Shown one piece after another: positions 26,974 to 36,988 of a stretch of 64,000 nt of DNA. Source of the stretch: Neisseria animaloris (GTDB taxonomy: Bacteria > Pseudomonadota > Gammaproteobacteria > Burkholderiales > Neisseriaceae); contig NZ_LR134440.1 of NCBI RefSeq assembly GCF_900637855.1, positions 1-64,000 of the forward strand, given 5' to 3'. Positions within the stretch are counted from its first letter, which is position 1, and every line of letters starts with the position of its first letter. The notes beneath the pieces are model-generated. The model was not told the origin of the DNA and ran no database searches. It saw only the letters and a list, made by a program, of their open reading frames with translations. The position numbers were made by a program, and so were the translations under genes.

Positions 26974-28461
26974 GTGAACAAAACGCCAAAATATATCGCC
27001 TTACTGACGGCTTCCGTATTGGCATTAAGCGGTTGCGACAAGGTGGAAAGTTTTTTCGGTAAGAGCAGTAAAGAAAGCGATTTGGTGCAAAAAGTAGAAA
27101 CCAAAACCGATTTCGGCAAAGTGGAAATGCTGCTGCCCGACTTCACCAAACTGGTGGAGCAGGAAGGCCAAACAGTCGTCAACATCCAAGCCGTAAAAGG
27201 TGCCGGCTCGTCCCGAAGCGACAGCGGTATGGATTTGAACCAGTTTCCCGACAACGACCCGTTTTATGAGTTTTTCAAACGGCTTGTGCCCAATATTCCC
27301 GATATGCCCGAGCAGGATGACGACGACGATTTGAATTTCGGTTCGGGTTTCATTATCAGTCCCGACGGGTATATTCTAACCAACACCCATGTGGTGGCTG
27401 GCATGAGCAACATCAAAGTTTTGCTGAACGACAAGCGCGAATATACCGCAAAATTAGTCGGTTCGGATTCGCAATCCGACGTGGCGCTGTTGAAAATCGA
27501 CGCACAGAACCTGCCCGTTATCAAAGTAGGCAACGCCAAAGAGCTGAAACCGGGTGAATGGGTGGCTGCTATCGGTGCGCCGTTCGGCTTTGACAACAGC
27601 GTTACCGCAGGCATCGTGTCGGCCAAGGGACGCAGTTTGCCGAATGAAAACTATACGCCGTTTATCCAAACCGACGTTGCCATCAATCCCGGTAATTCCG
27701 GTGGGCCGCTGTTTAATCTGAGAGGCCAAGTGGTCGGTATCAACTCGCAAATTTACAGCCGTAGCGGCGGCTTTATGGGCATCTCGTTTGCCATTCCGAT
27801 TGATGTGGCCATGAACGTGGCCGATCAGTTGAAAAACAACGGTAAAGTGCAGCGCGGCCAGCTCGGTGTGATTATTCAGGAAGTTTCTTATGATTTGGCC
27901 AAATCGTTCGGCTTGAACAAAGCCAGCGGCGCGCTGATTTCCAAAGTGCTGCCCGGAAGCCCCGCCGCCAAAGCAGGTTTGCGGGTGGGCGATATCGTGC
28001 GCAGTGTGAATGGCGAAGAAATACGCAGTTCCAGCGACTTGCCCGTGATGGTGGGTGCAATCGCTCCAGGTAAAGAAGTTACTCTTGGCATTTGGCGCAA
28101 AGGCAAAGAGAGCAGCGTTAAAGTGCAGTTGGGCGCAACCGGCAGCGACGTAGATACCGGCGAAGCCGAAATCGAAGATCCGTTGTACGCGCCCAATGCC
28201 CAAGTTTTCAATGTCGACAACGTCGGCTTGAGTTTGCAGGTACGCGATACCGGCACCATCAAGCGCTTGGTGGTGGCTAAAGTCGAAGGGGCAGCTGCTC
28301 GTGCCGGTTTGAAGCGCGGCGATGAAATTCTGGCCGTCGGTCAAATTAATGTGGAAGACGAAAGTACATTCGTCAGTGCACTCGAAGGTGCCGGTAAAAA
28401 TGTGCCGTTGTTGGTGCAGCGCGGAGGCAACACTTTGTTTTTGGCTTTGAATTTGCAATAA
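26974..28461 (+). CDS. DegP/MucD-type serine protease with two PDZ domains
   Basis: 495 residues from a GTG at 26974, preceded by TTTAAAGGAAAC. This start gives a good signal sequence with lipobox LSGC (C21), so the protein may be lipid-anchored in the periplasm. The triad is H139 (NTHVVAG), D169 (QSDVALLKID) and S242 (NSGGPLF). PDZ domains lie at about 285-375 and 400-490. It degrades or refolds damaged envelope proteins. An upstream in-frame extension to 26809 is rejected. Confidence 0.92.
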   Translation: MNKTPKYIALLTASVLALSGCDKVESFFGKSSKESDLVQKVETKTDFGKVEMLLPDFTKLVEQEGQTVVNIQAVKGAGSSRSDSGMDLNQFPDNDPFYEFFKRLVPNIPDMPEQDDDDDLNFGSGFIISPDGYILTNTHVVAGMSNIKVLLNDKREYTAKLVGSDSQSDVALLKIDAQNLPVIKVGNAKELKPGEWVAAIGAPFGFDNSVTAGIVSAKGRSLPNENYTPFIQTDVAINPGNSGGPLFNLRGQVVGINSQIYSRSGGFMGISFAIPIDVAMNVADQLKNNGKVQRGQLGVIIQEVSYDLAKSFGLNKASGALISKVLPGSPAAKAGLRVGDIVRSVNGEEIRSSSDLPVMVGAIAPGKEVTLGIWRKGKESSVKVQLGATGSDVDTGEAEIEDPLYAPNAQVFNVDNVGLSLQVRDTGTIKRLVVAKVEGAAARAGLKRGDEILAVGQINVEDESTFVSALEGAGKNVPLLVQRGGNTLFLALNLQ

Positions 28462-28516
28462 CCGTGCAAAAAACGGTTTAGAGCCTTTCCACCATATCGA
28501 TTTCAGAGCATACTTT

Positions 28517-28545
28517 TCAGACGGCCTCAAAAGGCCGTCTGAAAT
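28517..28545. repeat. Inverted DUS pair before the VOC gene
   Basis: TTTTCAGACGGCCT, a 3-base gap, then AGGCCGTCTGAAA. It may help end the protease transcript. Confidence 0.6.
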
Positions 28546-28566
28546 CTTTTGGAAAGGAGCATAGTT

Positions 28567-28968
28567 ATGTCTGCCAATCCCAGCATTCTTTCCCATGTAT
28601 CGCTCGGCACCAACCGTTTTAAAGAAGCGGTGGCGTTTTACGACAAAGTGTTGGCTACGCTCGGCATCGGGCGGGTTTTGGATTTAAGCGAACACCGAGC
28701 CGTGGCTTACGGTCGCGCCTATCCCGAATTTTGGATTCAGGCTCCGCACGACAAACAACACGCACAAACTGCCAACGGCGTACACATTGCCTTTTACGCC
28801 GAAACCCGCGAAGAAGTCGATGCCTTCTATCAAGCGGCTTTGGCCGCAGGCGCGAAAGACGACGGTGCACCCGGCCCGCGCCCGCACTACGGCAAAGAAT
28901 ATTACGGCTGCTTTGTGCGCGATTTGGACGGCCACAAAATCGAAGCAATGGCTTGGCTGACCGCGTAA
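28567..28968 (+). CDS. VOC (glyoxalase/bleomycin-resistance fold) protein
   Basis: 133 residues from the ATG at 28567, which follows GGAAAGGAGC. Metal-ligand positions of the vicinal oxygen chelate fold are visible: H in LSHVSLG, H in NGVHIAFYA, and E in HKIEAMAW. The substrate is unknown. Confidence 0.85.
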   Translation: MSANPSILSHVSLGTNRFKEAVAFYDKVLATLGIGRVLDLSEHRAVAYGRAYPEFWIQAPHDKQHAQTANGVHIAFYAETREEVDAFYQAALAAGAKDDGAPGPRPHYGKEYYGCFVRDLDGHKIEAMAWLTA

Positions 28969-28987
28969 AACGGCTAATGCTTGGTTA

Positions 28988-29020
28988 AGGCCGTCTGAAA
29001 ACCCGCTTTTCAGACGGCCT
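28988..29020 (+). terminator. DUS-pair terminator after the VOC gene
   Basis: AGGCCGTCTGAAAA and TTTTCAGACGGCCT with a 5-base loop. Confidence 0.7.
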
Positions 29021-29126
29021 CTCTATATAAACGCAACGCTATCGGCAACATGCCTACTGCCCGCCGATACAGTCTTGTATAATCTTCCCTTTTCCGCACC
29101 ACATTCCCTATTTGTTGAGAAAACTT

Positions 29127-30212
29127 ATGACCAAACCCATTATCCCGCGCGGCCCCGTGATGGCCGATGTCCACGCCTTTCATCTTACCGACGAAGAAAA
29201 ACAACGCCTGCTCGACCCTGCCGTCGGTGGCGTGATTTTGTTCCGCCGTAATTTTGAAAACGTTGCCCAGCTTAAAGAGTTGGTAAGCGAAATCAAAGCA
29301 TTGCGCTCTCCCGAACTGATTATCGCGGTCGATCACGAAGGCGGACGCGTACAGCGGTTTATCGACGGCTTCACCCGTCTGCCCGCCATGAATGTGCTCG
29401 GCGAAATTTGGGATACGCAAAGTCCCGAAGCGGCCAAAGCGCAGGCCGAGCAGGTGGGCTGGGTGTTGGCAACCGAATTGAGCGCGTGCGGTGTGGATTT
29501 GTCGTTTACGCCCGTGCTGGATTTGAACTGGGGACAATGCGCCGTGATCGGCAACCGCAGCTTCCACCGTAACGCCGAAATCGTTACCGAACTCGCTCTC
29601 GCCTTGCAGAAAGGCTTAAATAAAGGCGGTATGAAATCGTGCGGCAAACACTTTCCCGGCCACGGTTTCGTCGAAGGCGACAGCCACCACGTTTTGCCGC
29701 AAGACGACCGCAGTTTGAGCGAATTGGAAGCCGCCGACATCGTGCCTTTCCGCCGCATGAGCGCGGCAGGCATGGCGGCCGTGATGCCCGCGCATGTGGT
29801 TTACCCGCAAGTCGACAGCCAACCCGCTGGCTTTTCGGCCAAATGGCTGAAAGATATTCTGCGTGAAGACATCGGCTTCAACGGTGTGATTTTTTCAGAC
29901 GACCTTACCATGGAAGGCGCGTGCGGAGCAGGGGGTATCAAAGAGCGGGCGAAATTATCGTTTGATGCCGGCTGCGACATCGTGCTGGTGTGCAACCGCC
30001 CCGATTTGGTCGACGAATTGCGCGAAGATTTCGTGATTCAGTCCAACCCCGCATTGGCCGCCCGCTGGCAATACATGGCAAACACCCTGCCCGCCGCCCA
30101 AGCCGCCGCCGTGATGGAAACGCCCGAATTTAAAGCCGCACAAGCTGCTACTGCCAAACTGGCCACGCCGAAAGATGTTGCCGGCGGCGTGAAAGTGGGC
30201 GAAGCGTTTTGA
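29127..30212 (+). CDS. nagZ: Beta-N-acetylhexosaminidase (cell-wall recycling)
   Basis: 361 residues from the ATG at 29127. The cytoplasmic GH3 enzyme removes GlcNAc from anhydro-muropeptides. Motifs: VDHEGGRVQRF, KHFPGHGFVEGDSHH with the catalytic histidine, and the nucleophile aspartate in FSDDLTMEGA. Confidence 0.95.
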   Translation: MTKPIIPRGPVMADVHAFHLTDEEKQRLLDPAVGGVILFRRNFENVAQLKELVSEIKALRSPELIIAVDHEGGRVQRFIDGFTRLPAMNVLGEIWDTQSPEAAKAQAEQVGWVLATELSACGVDLSFTPVLDLNWGQCAVIGNRSFHRNAEIVTELALALQKGLNKGGMKSCGKHFPGHGFVEGDSHHVLPQDDRSLSELEAADIVPFRRMSAAGMAAVMPAHVVYPQVDSQPAGFSAKWLKDILREDIGFNGVIFSDDLTMEGACGAGGIKERAKLSFDAGCDIVLVCNRPDLVDELREDFVIQSNPALAARWQYMANTLPAAQAAAVMETPEFKAAQAATAKLATPKDVAGGVKVGEAF

Positions 30213-30237
30213 GTGCCAAAAACCGAGTAAACTGAAA

Positions 30238-30272
30238 AAGGCCGTCTGAAAAAAAGGTTTTCAGACGGCCTT
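30238..30272 (+). terminator. DUS-pair terminator after nagZ
   Basis: GGCCGTCTGAAAA and TTTTCAGACGGCC. No gene is seen between here and metZ at 30508. Confidence 0.7.
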
Positions 30273-30507
30273 GTCTGTATTCAGGCAGCGTAAAGTTTTT
30301 TAGAATTTTATAAACGTGCTGCACAGTATTTTTATGCCCGTGCGGTATCCATGCCCGGTATCCGCTGAGGTTCTTGCTTGAAAGTCCGTCTGCACGGTTG
30401 AAAGCCTTGACGAATAAGCGCAAAATGTCCGCGATTTTCCACCGGATTTTGTGCGGCGGGTTTGCCGATACCGATAACATAAAAGACAAAGAGATAAAGA
30501 AGACATT

Positions 30508-31677
30508 ATGAAAGACAATTTACACCCCGAAACGCTGGCGATACGCGGTGCGAAAAGCCAAACTGAATATAACGAGCACAATCAGGCGCTGTTTTTGACC
30601 AGCAGTTTTATGTTTGACGATGCCGCGCAAGGTGCGGCCTTGTTTGCAAAAGAAATCGAAGGTTACACTTATTCGCGCACGGCCAATCCTACCGTGGCGG
30701 CGTTTGAAAAACGGGTGGCCTGTTTGGAAGCGGGCGAGAGCGGTGTGGCAACCTCTACGGGCATGTCGGCGATTCAGGCGGCCATGCTGACGTTTTTGAA
30801 AACGGGCGACCATCTGATTGCCAGCCGCAGCCTGTTCGGCACTACGGCGGGGTTTATCAACGGCATCGTGTCGAAATTCGGTATCGAAATCACGCTGGTG
30901 TCGCAAACCGATGTGTCCGAATGGCGGGCGGCGGTGAAAGAAAACACCAAGATGCTGTTTTTGGAAACGCCTTCCAATCCTTTGAACGAAATCGCCGATA
31001 TTGAAGCATTGGCTGCCGTGGCGCATGATGCGGGCGCGCTTTTGGTGGTGGACAACAGTTTTTGTACGCCGGCTATTCAGCAGCCTTTGAAATTCGGTGC
31101 GGATTTGTCGGTGCAGTCGGCAACCAAAGGTATCGACGGTCAGGGCAGGGTGTTGGGCGGTGTGATTTGCGGCAAAACCGCTTTGATTAAAGAAATCGCG
31201 ATGTACAGCAATTCGGCAGGTTTGGCTTTGTCGCCGTTTAGTGCGTGGGTGCTGCTCAGCGGTGTGGAAACGCTGTTTGTGCGCATGGAAAAGCAGGCGG
31301 CCAATGCTTTGCAGATTGCCCGATGGCTGCGTGGTCAGGCCAACGTGAAAGCCGTTTATTATGCCGGTTTGGATGATCATCCGCAGGCAGAGTTGATGCA
31401 AAAGCAGCAGGTTTCCGGCGGCATCGTGGTGGCTTTCGAAGTGGAAGGCGGCCAAGAAGCGGCGTGGAAGGTGATTGATTCGGTAAACATTTTCTCGAAA
31501 ACCGCCAATCTCGGCGATGTGCGCTCCACCATTACGCACCCGTGGACGACCACCCACGGCAGAATGGCGCCGGAAGCGAAACAGCAGGCAGGCATTGAAG
31601 CGGGTTTGCTGCGCTTGTCGGTAGGTTTGGAAAACGTGCAGGATTTAATCGCTGATTTGCAGCAGGCACTGGGATAA
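30508..31677 (+). CDS. metZ: O-succinylhomoserine sulfhydrylase
   Basis: 389 residues of the Cys/Met PLP enzyme family. It makes homocysteine directly from O-succinylhomoserine and sulfide, linking to the sulfide made by CysI. The PLP lysine is in SATKGIDGQGR, and the aspartate motif is VVDNSFCTP. Cystathionine gamma-synthase is the main alternative, but the GIDGQGR context is MetZ-like. Confidence 0.88.
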   Translation: MKDNLHPETLAIRGAKSQTEYNEHNQALFLTSSFMFDDAAQGAALFAKEIEGYTYSRTANPTVAAFEKRVACLEAGESGVATSTGMSAIQAAMLTFLKTGDHLIASRSLFGTTAGFINGIVSKFGIEITLVSQTDVSEWRAAVKENTKMLFLETPSNPLNEIADIEALAAVAHDAGALLVVDNSFCTPAIQQPLKFGADLSVQSATKGIDGQGRVLGGVICGKTALIKEIAMYSNSAGLALSPFSAWVLLSGVETLFVRMEKQAANALQIARWLRGQANVKAVYYAGLDDHPQAELMQKQQVSGGIVVAFEVEGGQEAAWKVIDSVNIFSKTANLGDVRSTITHPWTTTHGRMAPEAKQQAGIEAGLLRLSVGLENVQDLIADLQQALG

Positions 31678-31679
31678 GT

Positions 31680-31717
31680 TTCAGACGGCCTCTTGCATTA
31701 TGGGGAGGCCGTCTGAA
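31680..31717. repeat. Inverted DUS pair after metZ
   Basis: TTTCAGACGGCCTC and GAGGCCGTCTGAA, separated by about 14 bases. Confidence 0.6.
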
Positions 31718-31742
31718 TACGGAGACAAAGAAAGGAAGCAGC

Positions 31743-31949
31743 ATGGATGAAGCGGTATTTGCTGAATGGGCGTTGAAAATCTGTCTGACGGGGCTGGTGA
31801 TTTTACTGGGCTTTATTGTTTGGCATTTGGGTAAAGAGTCGAAAGCCGGAAAGTTCGGCATGTTTATTTTGTTTCTGGTGCTGGGGCTGGGCGTATTCGG
31901 CTTTATTTTTAAAAACGTGCTGATCGAGTTTTTTGTGTTGTCGAAATAG
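31743..31949 (+). CDS. Small membrane protein, DUF2788 family
   Basis: 68 residues with two hydrophobic helices (LTGLVILLGFIVWHLG and MFILFLVLGLGVFGFIF) around a short basic loop. Ribosome site GAAAGGAAG. Function unknown; similar proteins are common in beta-proteobacteria. Confidence 0.8.
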   Translation: MDEAVFAEWALKICLTGLVILLGFIVWHLGKESKAGKFGMFILFLVLGLGVFGFIFKNVLIEFFVLSK

Positions 31950-31960
31950 ACATATTTGTA

Positions 31961-31994
31961 AAGGCCGTTTGAAAACCCGTTTTCAGACGGCCTT
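31961..31994 (+). terminator. DUS-pair terminator after the DUF2788 gene
   Basis: AAGGCCGTTTGAAAAC (one mismatch) and GTTTTCAGACGGCCTT. Confidence 0.65.
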
Positions 31995-32023
31995 ATGCAG
32001 TTAGTCGGATTTAAGGATTTAAG

Positions 32024-32875
32024 ATGGGTTCAGTATACTGGCAGGCGGGCCGTTTTACGGTTGATTTGACACAACCCAAAATCATGGGCATCGTCAACCT
32101 TACGCCTGATTCGTTTTCGGACGGCGGTACGTATTCGCAAACCGTTCAGACGGCCTTGAAGCATGCCGGTCAGCTTTTAAAAGACGGCGCGGATATCCTC
32201 GATATCGGCGGCGAATCAACGCGACCGGGGTCGGATTACGTATCGCCCGAAGAAGAATGGGCAAGGGTGTCGCCTGTGCTGCAAGAGCTGGCGGCATGGG
32301 ATGTGCCTGTGAGTTTGGATACGCGCCGCACCGAGGTAATGCGGCGGGCATTGGAGCAGGGTGGGGTGGACATCATCAACGATGTTTCCGCTTTAAGCGA
32401 CGATGGCGCGGTAGATTTGCTGGCGCGGCAATCCGATACCGGCATCTGCCTGATGCATATGCAGGGAATGCCGGCCACCATGCAGCAAAATCCGCAATAT
32501 CAAGACGTGGTTAAAGAAGTTGCCGATTACCTGAACGGGCGTGCGGCAGTGTGCGAAGCGGCAGGTATTGCCCGTGAACGCATCGTGCTCGACCCGGGTT
32601 TCGGTTTCGGCAAAAAACTGCCGCACAATATCGCGTTGATGCGGCATCTTGAAGAATTGATGCGGCAAACTGCCCTGCCTCTACTCATCGGCGTATCGCG
32701 CAAACGCATGATAGGCGAGCTTACCGGTGAAGAAAATGCTGCCGGGCGCATACACGGCAGCGTAGCGGCGGCTCTGGCGGCGGTTGCCCGGGGGGCGCAG
32801 ATTGTACGTGTCCACGATGTCAAAGCCACCGCCGATGCCTTGAAAGTATGGAGTGAGTTGGGCGTTCGAACATGA
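32024..32875 (+). CDS. folP: Dihydropteroate synthase
   Basis: 283 residues. Condenses the pterin diphosphate with p-aminobenzoate in folate synthesis; target of sulfonamides. Motifs: [36 protein letters not shown] and GVSRKRMIG. Residue 31 is phenylalanine, the susceptible state at a position where neisserial resistance changes are known. Confidence 0.96.
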   Translation: MGSVYWQAGRFTVDLTQPKIMGIVNLTPDSFSDGGTYSQTVQTALKHAGQLLKDGADILDIGGESTRPGSDYVSPEEEWARVSPVLQELAAWDVPVSLDTRRTEVMRRALEQGGVDIINDVSALSDDGAVDLLARQSDTGICLMHMQGMPATMQQNPQYQDVVKEVADYLNGRAAVCEAAGIARERIVLDPGFGFGKKLPHNIALMRHLEELMRQTALPLLIGVSRKRMIGELTGEENAAGRIHGSVAAALAAVARGAQIVRVHDVKATADALKVWSELGVRT

Positions 32876-32884
32876 AATATACAA

Positions 32885-32919
32885 AAGGCCGTCTGAAAAC
32901 AATTTTCAGACGGCCTTTT
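32885..32919 (+). terminator. DUS-pair terminator after folP
   Basis: AAAGGCCGTCTGAAAA and TTTTCAGACGGCCTTTT, strong stem with T run. Confidence 0.8.
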
Positions 32920-33017
32920 GTATAAATAAAATTTCAACCGAAAAACCTTGTAAACCGCTGGATACCGCAGCGGGGCTGCTTTACAATACAGGTTCGAGTT
33001 TAAAGGGAAAGTTTTGT

Positions 33018-34370
33018 ATGGCAAAGAAATATTTCGGTACCGATGGTGTGCGCGGCGAAGTCGGTCAGTTTCCGATTACCCCTGATTTTGTGTTAAGGCT
33101 CGGTTATGCGGCAGGCCAAGTGTTGGTGCAGCATGACAGCGAACAAAAACCGACCGTTATTATAGGCAAAGACACCCGTATTTCAGGCTATATGCTCGAA
33201 GCCGCATTGGTGGCGGGGTTTACCGCTGCCGGTGTCAACGTCATTCAAACCGGCCCGCTGCCGACACCCGGTATCGCCTATCTTACCCGCGCTCTGCGTC
33301 TTTCGGCCGGTGTGATGATTTCCGCCTCTCATAATGTTTATTCCGACAACGGTATCAAATTCTTTGCCGAAGGCGGCTTGAAATTAAGCGATGAAATCGA
33401 GCTGGAAATCGAAGCCAAGCTGGATGAGGAAATCCAAACCCTGCCTTCGGAAAAGCTCGGCCGCGCCCGCCGTATCAGCGGTGCCGACGACCGCTATATC
33501 GAATTCTGCAAATCCACTTTCCCTGCCAACCTTGATTTGCGCGGCTTGAAACTGGTGGTCGATACCGCCAACGGTGCCGGTTATCATGTCGCACCCAAAG
33601 TGTTTCACGAGCTCGGTGCCCAAGTGGTTTCCATCGGTGACGAACCCAACGGTTACAACATCAACGAAAAATGCGGAGCCACCCATCCGAAAGCGTTACA
33701 GGCTGCCGTGCTGCAAAACGAAGCGGATTATGGTATTGCGCTGGACGGCGACGGCGACCGCTTGATTATGGTCGATAAAAACGGAAAAGTGTATGACGGC
33801 GACAGCCTGATTTACGTGATTGCCAAAGCACGGGCTGCGGAAGGAATGGAAATCGGCGGTGTGGTCGGTACGGTAATGACCAATATGGCTATGGAGCTGG
33901 CCTTGAAGGAGCAGGGCGTGGCGTTTTGCCGTGCCAAAGTGGGCGACCGCTACGTGCTGGAACAACTGCACCAACACGGCTGGTTGATCGGCGGCGAAGC
34001 CAGCGGCCATATTTTGTGCATGGATAAACACAATACCGGCGACGGCATTATTTCTGCCCTGCAAGTGTTGGCGGGCCTGCGTATTTTGAAGCGCGACTTG
34101 GCCGCGGTGTGTGCCGATTGGCAGGCTTTCCCGCAAACCATGATCAATGTGCGCATCCAGAAAGGGCAGGATTGGCAGAGCGCGTCAAAAGATGTGTTGG
34201 CCGAAGTAGAAAAAGAGCTGGAAGGCAAAGGCCGCGTCGTGCTGCGGGCTTCCGGTACGGAACCTGTGGTGCGTGTGATGGTGGAGGCACGTCAAACCGA
34301 TTGGGCTAAAAAAGGTGCCGAGCGCATTGCTGCCGCGATTCAGGCGGGAGCGGCGCCGGCTAAACAATAA
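33018..34370 (+). CDS. glmM: Phosphoglucosamine mutase
   Basis: 450 residues from the ATG at 33018 (after AAAGGGAAAG). Longer frames upstream run through the folP terminator and are rejected. Converts glucosamine-6-phosphate to glucosamine-1-phosphate for peptidoglycan and LPS. The phosphoserine loop is [12 protein letters not shown] and the metal loop is DGDGDR. folP-glmM order is common in proteobacteria. Confidence 0.96.
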   Translation: MAKKYFGTDGVRGEVGQFPITPDFVLRLGYAAGQVLVQHDSEQKPTVIIGKDTRISGYMLEAALVAGFTAAGVNVIQTGPLPTPGIAYLTRALRLSAGVMISASHNVYSDNGIKFFAEGGLKLSDEIELEIEAKLDEEIQTLPSEKLGRARRISGADDRYIEFCKSTFPANLDLRGLKLVVDTANGAGYHVAPKVFHELGAQVVSIGDEPNGYNINEKCGATHPKALQAAVLQNEADYGIALDGDGDRLIMVDKNGKVYDGDSLIYVIAKARAAEGMEIGGVVGTVMTNMAMELALKEQGVAFCRAKVGDRYVLEQLHQHGWLIGGEASGHILCMDKHNTGDGIISALQVLAGLRILKRDLAAVCADWQAFPQTMINVRIQKGQDWQSASKDVLAEVEKELEGKGRVVLRASGTEPVVRVMVEARQTDWAKKGAERIAAAIQAGAAPAKQ

Positions 34371-34458
34371 TTTCAGACGGCCTGATTCGCAGTGGGGATA
34401 ACCCGACGTTTTACTCACTCAAAAATTAACTTTAAGTAAATAGGAACGGGCAAGCGTG

Positions 34459-35142
34459 ATGTTTGCACTCTTAGAAGCATTTTTTACCCAATACGGCTAT
34501 GCCGCCGTTTTCTTCGTGCTGGTTGCCTGCGGGTTCGGTGTACCGATTCCGGAAGACATCACGTTGGTTGCCGGCGGAGTGATCTCCGGCTTGGGATACG
34601 CCAATGTGCATATAATGTTTCTAGTCGGCATGTTGGGTGTGCTGGTCGGAGACGGTTTGATGTTTACCGCAGGGCGGGTATTCGGTCATAAGATTCTCAA
34701 AGTACGCTTTGTTGCCCGCGTGATGACACCGAAGCGTTATGCCCAAGTGCAGGAAAAATTCGATAAATACGGCAACAGAGTATTGTTTGCCGCCCGTTTT
34801 CTGCCCGGTTTGCGCACGCCGATTTATATTACTGCGGGCATCAGCCGCAAAGTATCTTATCTGCGCTTTTTAATGATGGACGGGTTGGCCGCGCTGATTT
34901 CCGTTCCGGTGTGGGTGTATCTCGGTAATTACGGTGCCGAAAATACCGATTGGTTGTTGGAAAAAGTGCACCAGTTTCAAGCGGTATTGTTCGTGTTGTT
35001 GGGCATCGGTACGGTAGTGCTGCTGTATTTCTGGTGGAAAAAACGCCAGCGTTTGCGTTTCTACCGCGAACATTTGTACGACTTGAGGGCAAAGCGGAAG
35101 GAGCGCAAAGCCGCCCGTAAAGCAGGGCGGGCAGCGGAATAA
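34459..35142 (+). CDS. DedA family membrane protein
   Basis: 227 residues. Signatures include the N-terminal GFGVPIPEDITLVAGG and the arginine-containing FAARFLPGLRTPIYITAG motif, with several helices and a basic C-terminal tail. DedA proteins are linked to undecaprenyl or phospholipid flipping. ATG follows GGAACGGG. Confidence 0.88.
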   Translation: MFALLEAFFTQYGYAAVFFVLVACGFGVPIPEDITLVAGGVISGLGYANVHIMFLVGMLGVLVGDGLMFTAGRVFGHKILKVRFVARVMTPKRYAQVQEKFDKYGNRVLFAARFLPGLRTPIYITAGISRKVSYLRFLMMDGLAALISVPVWVYLGNYGAENTDWLLEKVHQFQAVLFVLLGIGTVVLLYFWWKKRQRLRFYREHLYDLRAKRKERKAARKAGRAAE

Positions 35143-35259
35143 AATCAAAGGCTTTCAGGTCGTCTGAAAGCCTTTTTATATTTGTTGGACAATATAGCCG
35201 GTTTGTGCCGTTTGCTGAATTTCAGGCGGCCTGACCGGATTGAAACGGAAGAAAGAACG

Positions 35260-36228
35260 ATGACTGAAAAAATCTACGGTGACGGTGCATTCCGCCGCGA
35301 ATCACTCAAAGGTTCGACCATTGAAAACACTTATTCCGGCGCATTATCGTTTATGCGCCGCCGCTACACGCGCGATTTGAGCGAGGCTGATGTAGTGGTT
35401 TCAGGCGTACCGCTGGATTTGGCCACTACATTCCGCCCGGGTGCTCGTTTAGGGCCGGCGGCTATCCGTGCCGCCAGCGTGCAGTTGGCCGAATTGAACC
35501 TGTTTCCTTGGGGATTCGACCCGTTTGACGATTTGGCCGTAATCGATTACGGCGACTGCTGGTTTGATGCGCATCAGCCGTGGACAATCCGCGAAACCAT
35601 CGTTCGACACGCGCGCGACATCATCAACAACAGCAACGCCAAAATGCTCACCTTCGGCGGCGACCATTTCATCACTTATCCGCTGTTGCAGGCACATGCC
35701 GAAAAATACGGCAAACCTTTAAGCTTGCTGCATTTCGATGCCCATTGCGACACTTGGCCGGACGATGCGCCCGAATCTTTGAACCACGGCACCATGTTCT
35801 ACAAAGCCATCAAAGAAGGTTTGATCGAACCGAAAACTTCGGCCCAAGTCGGTATCCGCACTTGGAACAGTGATTTCATGGGCATGAACATGCTGTTCGC
35901 ACCGTGGATTAATGAAAACGGCGTAGAGGCGACGGTAAAACGCATTTACGAGATTATCGGCAACAACCCCGTTTACATCACGTTCGATATCGACTGCCTT
36001 GACCCCGCGTTTGCCCCGGGCACCGGTACACCCGTTCCCGGCGGCTTGAATTCGCATACTGCTTTGAGCATTGTCCGTGCGCTGGGCGATTTGAATATTG
36101 TGGGTATGGACGTGGTGGAAGTGTCTCCGGCTTATGACAATGCCGAAATTACCGCTATTGCCGCAGCCCATGTGGCCGCCGACATGCTGTGCCTGATGCG
36201 TAATAAGAAAGTAGCCGGCAAGTGGTAA
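35260..36228 (+). CDS. speB: Agmatinase
   Basis: 322 residues from the ATG at 35260 (GGAAGAAAG ahead). Hydrolyses agmatine to putrescine and urea. Manganese ligands of the ureohydrolase fold: GGDH, HFDAHCDT and DIDCLDP. The GTGTPVPGG loop favours agmatinase over arginase. No speA is next to it. Confidence 0.93.
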   Translation: MTEKIYGDGAFRRESLKGSTIENTYSGALSFMRRRYTRDLSEADVVVSGVPLDLATTFRPGARLGPAAIRAASVQLAELNLFPWGFDPFDDLAVIDYGDCWFDAHQPWTIRETIVRHARDIINNSNAKMLTFGGDHFITYPLLQAHAEKYGKPLSLLHFDAHCDTWPDDAPESLNHGTMFYKAIKEGLIEPKTSAQVGIRTWNSDFMGMNMLFAPWINENGVEATVKRIYEIIGNNPVYITFDIDCLDPAFAPGTGTPVPGGLNSHTALSIVRALGDLNIVGMDVVEVSPAYDNAEITAIAAAHVAADMLCLMRNKKVAGKW

Positions 36229-36344
36229 TTGCCGATGCTGCGGTCAATACAGGATATGACCGCTTGTCATCGGATTGTCATCAGCATTCAGGTTTTATTT
36301 ACAATATATTACCCGTGGGTAAAACCAGAGTGAAGGATGGCATC

Positions 36345-36923
36345 ATGAACATCAAACAGAAAATCGGGCTGTTGTGTTTGTTTGTAATGTTAGGTTTGAG
36401 TGCTTGCGGCGATGAGAATAAGCAAACTACTGTGCCGGCTAATTTCTTAGTTGACGAGCAAGCGCTTCAAAATGCCGAAGATTCATTGAAGGCATTGCCG
36501 CAGTTTCATAGGCGGCCATTGAATGTTTTTCAAGATGTGCGTTTTTACGGCGGTGATTCGGCGCGTATTGAAATCAGTATTCAAAACCCTGTCAACCCCG
36601 ATTATATAGATCACTATATTTATAAAAGCGGCAGATGGAGCGGGCCGCAACCAGTTCGGATTTTTGGCAGCGGTAGAATTCAGGATAATGTAACGGCTTT
36701 GGAACAGATCAAATTTACCAAAATAGCTGAGATGGTCGGAATCTGGAAGCAAAAGGCGCGTGAGGTCGGTTCGTATAAAACGGAACCGGATTTGTTTACT
36801 TTTGTTTTGTATGTGCCCGACCAGAGCCGGTATTGGCATTCGCCGGTTATAGAAGCACCGCGTGCGTCATATGACCTCAGTTTTCATCAAGACGGAACCG
36901 TGAAGGCGTTCGAGCAACGTTGA
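36345..36923 (+). CDS. Hypothetical lipoprotein
   Basis: 192 residues from the ATG at 36345 (GTGAAGGATG before it). Signal peptide with lipobox LSAC. The mature part is mixed alpha/beta (LQNAEDSLKAL, RFYGGDSARIEISIQ). I do not recognise the family or function. Confidence 0.78.
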   Translation: MNIKQKIGLLCLFVMLGLSACGDENKQTTVPANFLVDEQALQNAEDSLKALPQFHRRPLNVFQDVRFYGGDSARIEISIQNPVNPDYIDHYIYKSGRWSGPQPVRIFGSGRIQDNVTALEQIKFTKIAEMVGIWKQKAREVGSYKTEPDLFTFVLYVPDQSRYWHSPVIEAPRASYDLSFHQDGTVKAFEQR

Positions 36924-36940
36924 CTTCCGAATCGGATCAT

Positions 36941-36973
36941 GAGGCCGTCTGAAAAGTTTTCAGACGGCCTTTT
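36941..36973 (+). terminator. DUS-pair terminator between the lipoprotein and ansA
   Basis: GAGGCCGTCTGAAAAG and TTTTCAGACGGCCTTTT, tight stem with T run, 15 bases before ansA. Confidence 0.75.
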
Positions 36974-36988
36974 CAGTAGGAGATCGAT

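Noticed and set aside
27454..28596. 380-codon frame opposite the DegP-type protease
   Set aside because: The protease has intact triad and PDZ domains; the antisense frame has no recognisable domain and runs through a DUS pair.
32853..33017. N-terminal extension of glmM
   Set aside because: It reads through the folP terminator; the ATG at 33018 matches the conserved GlmM start.
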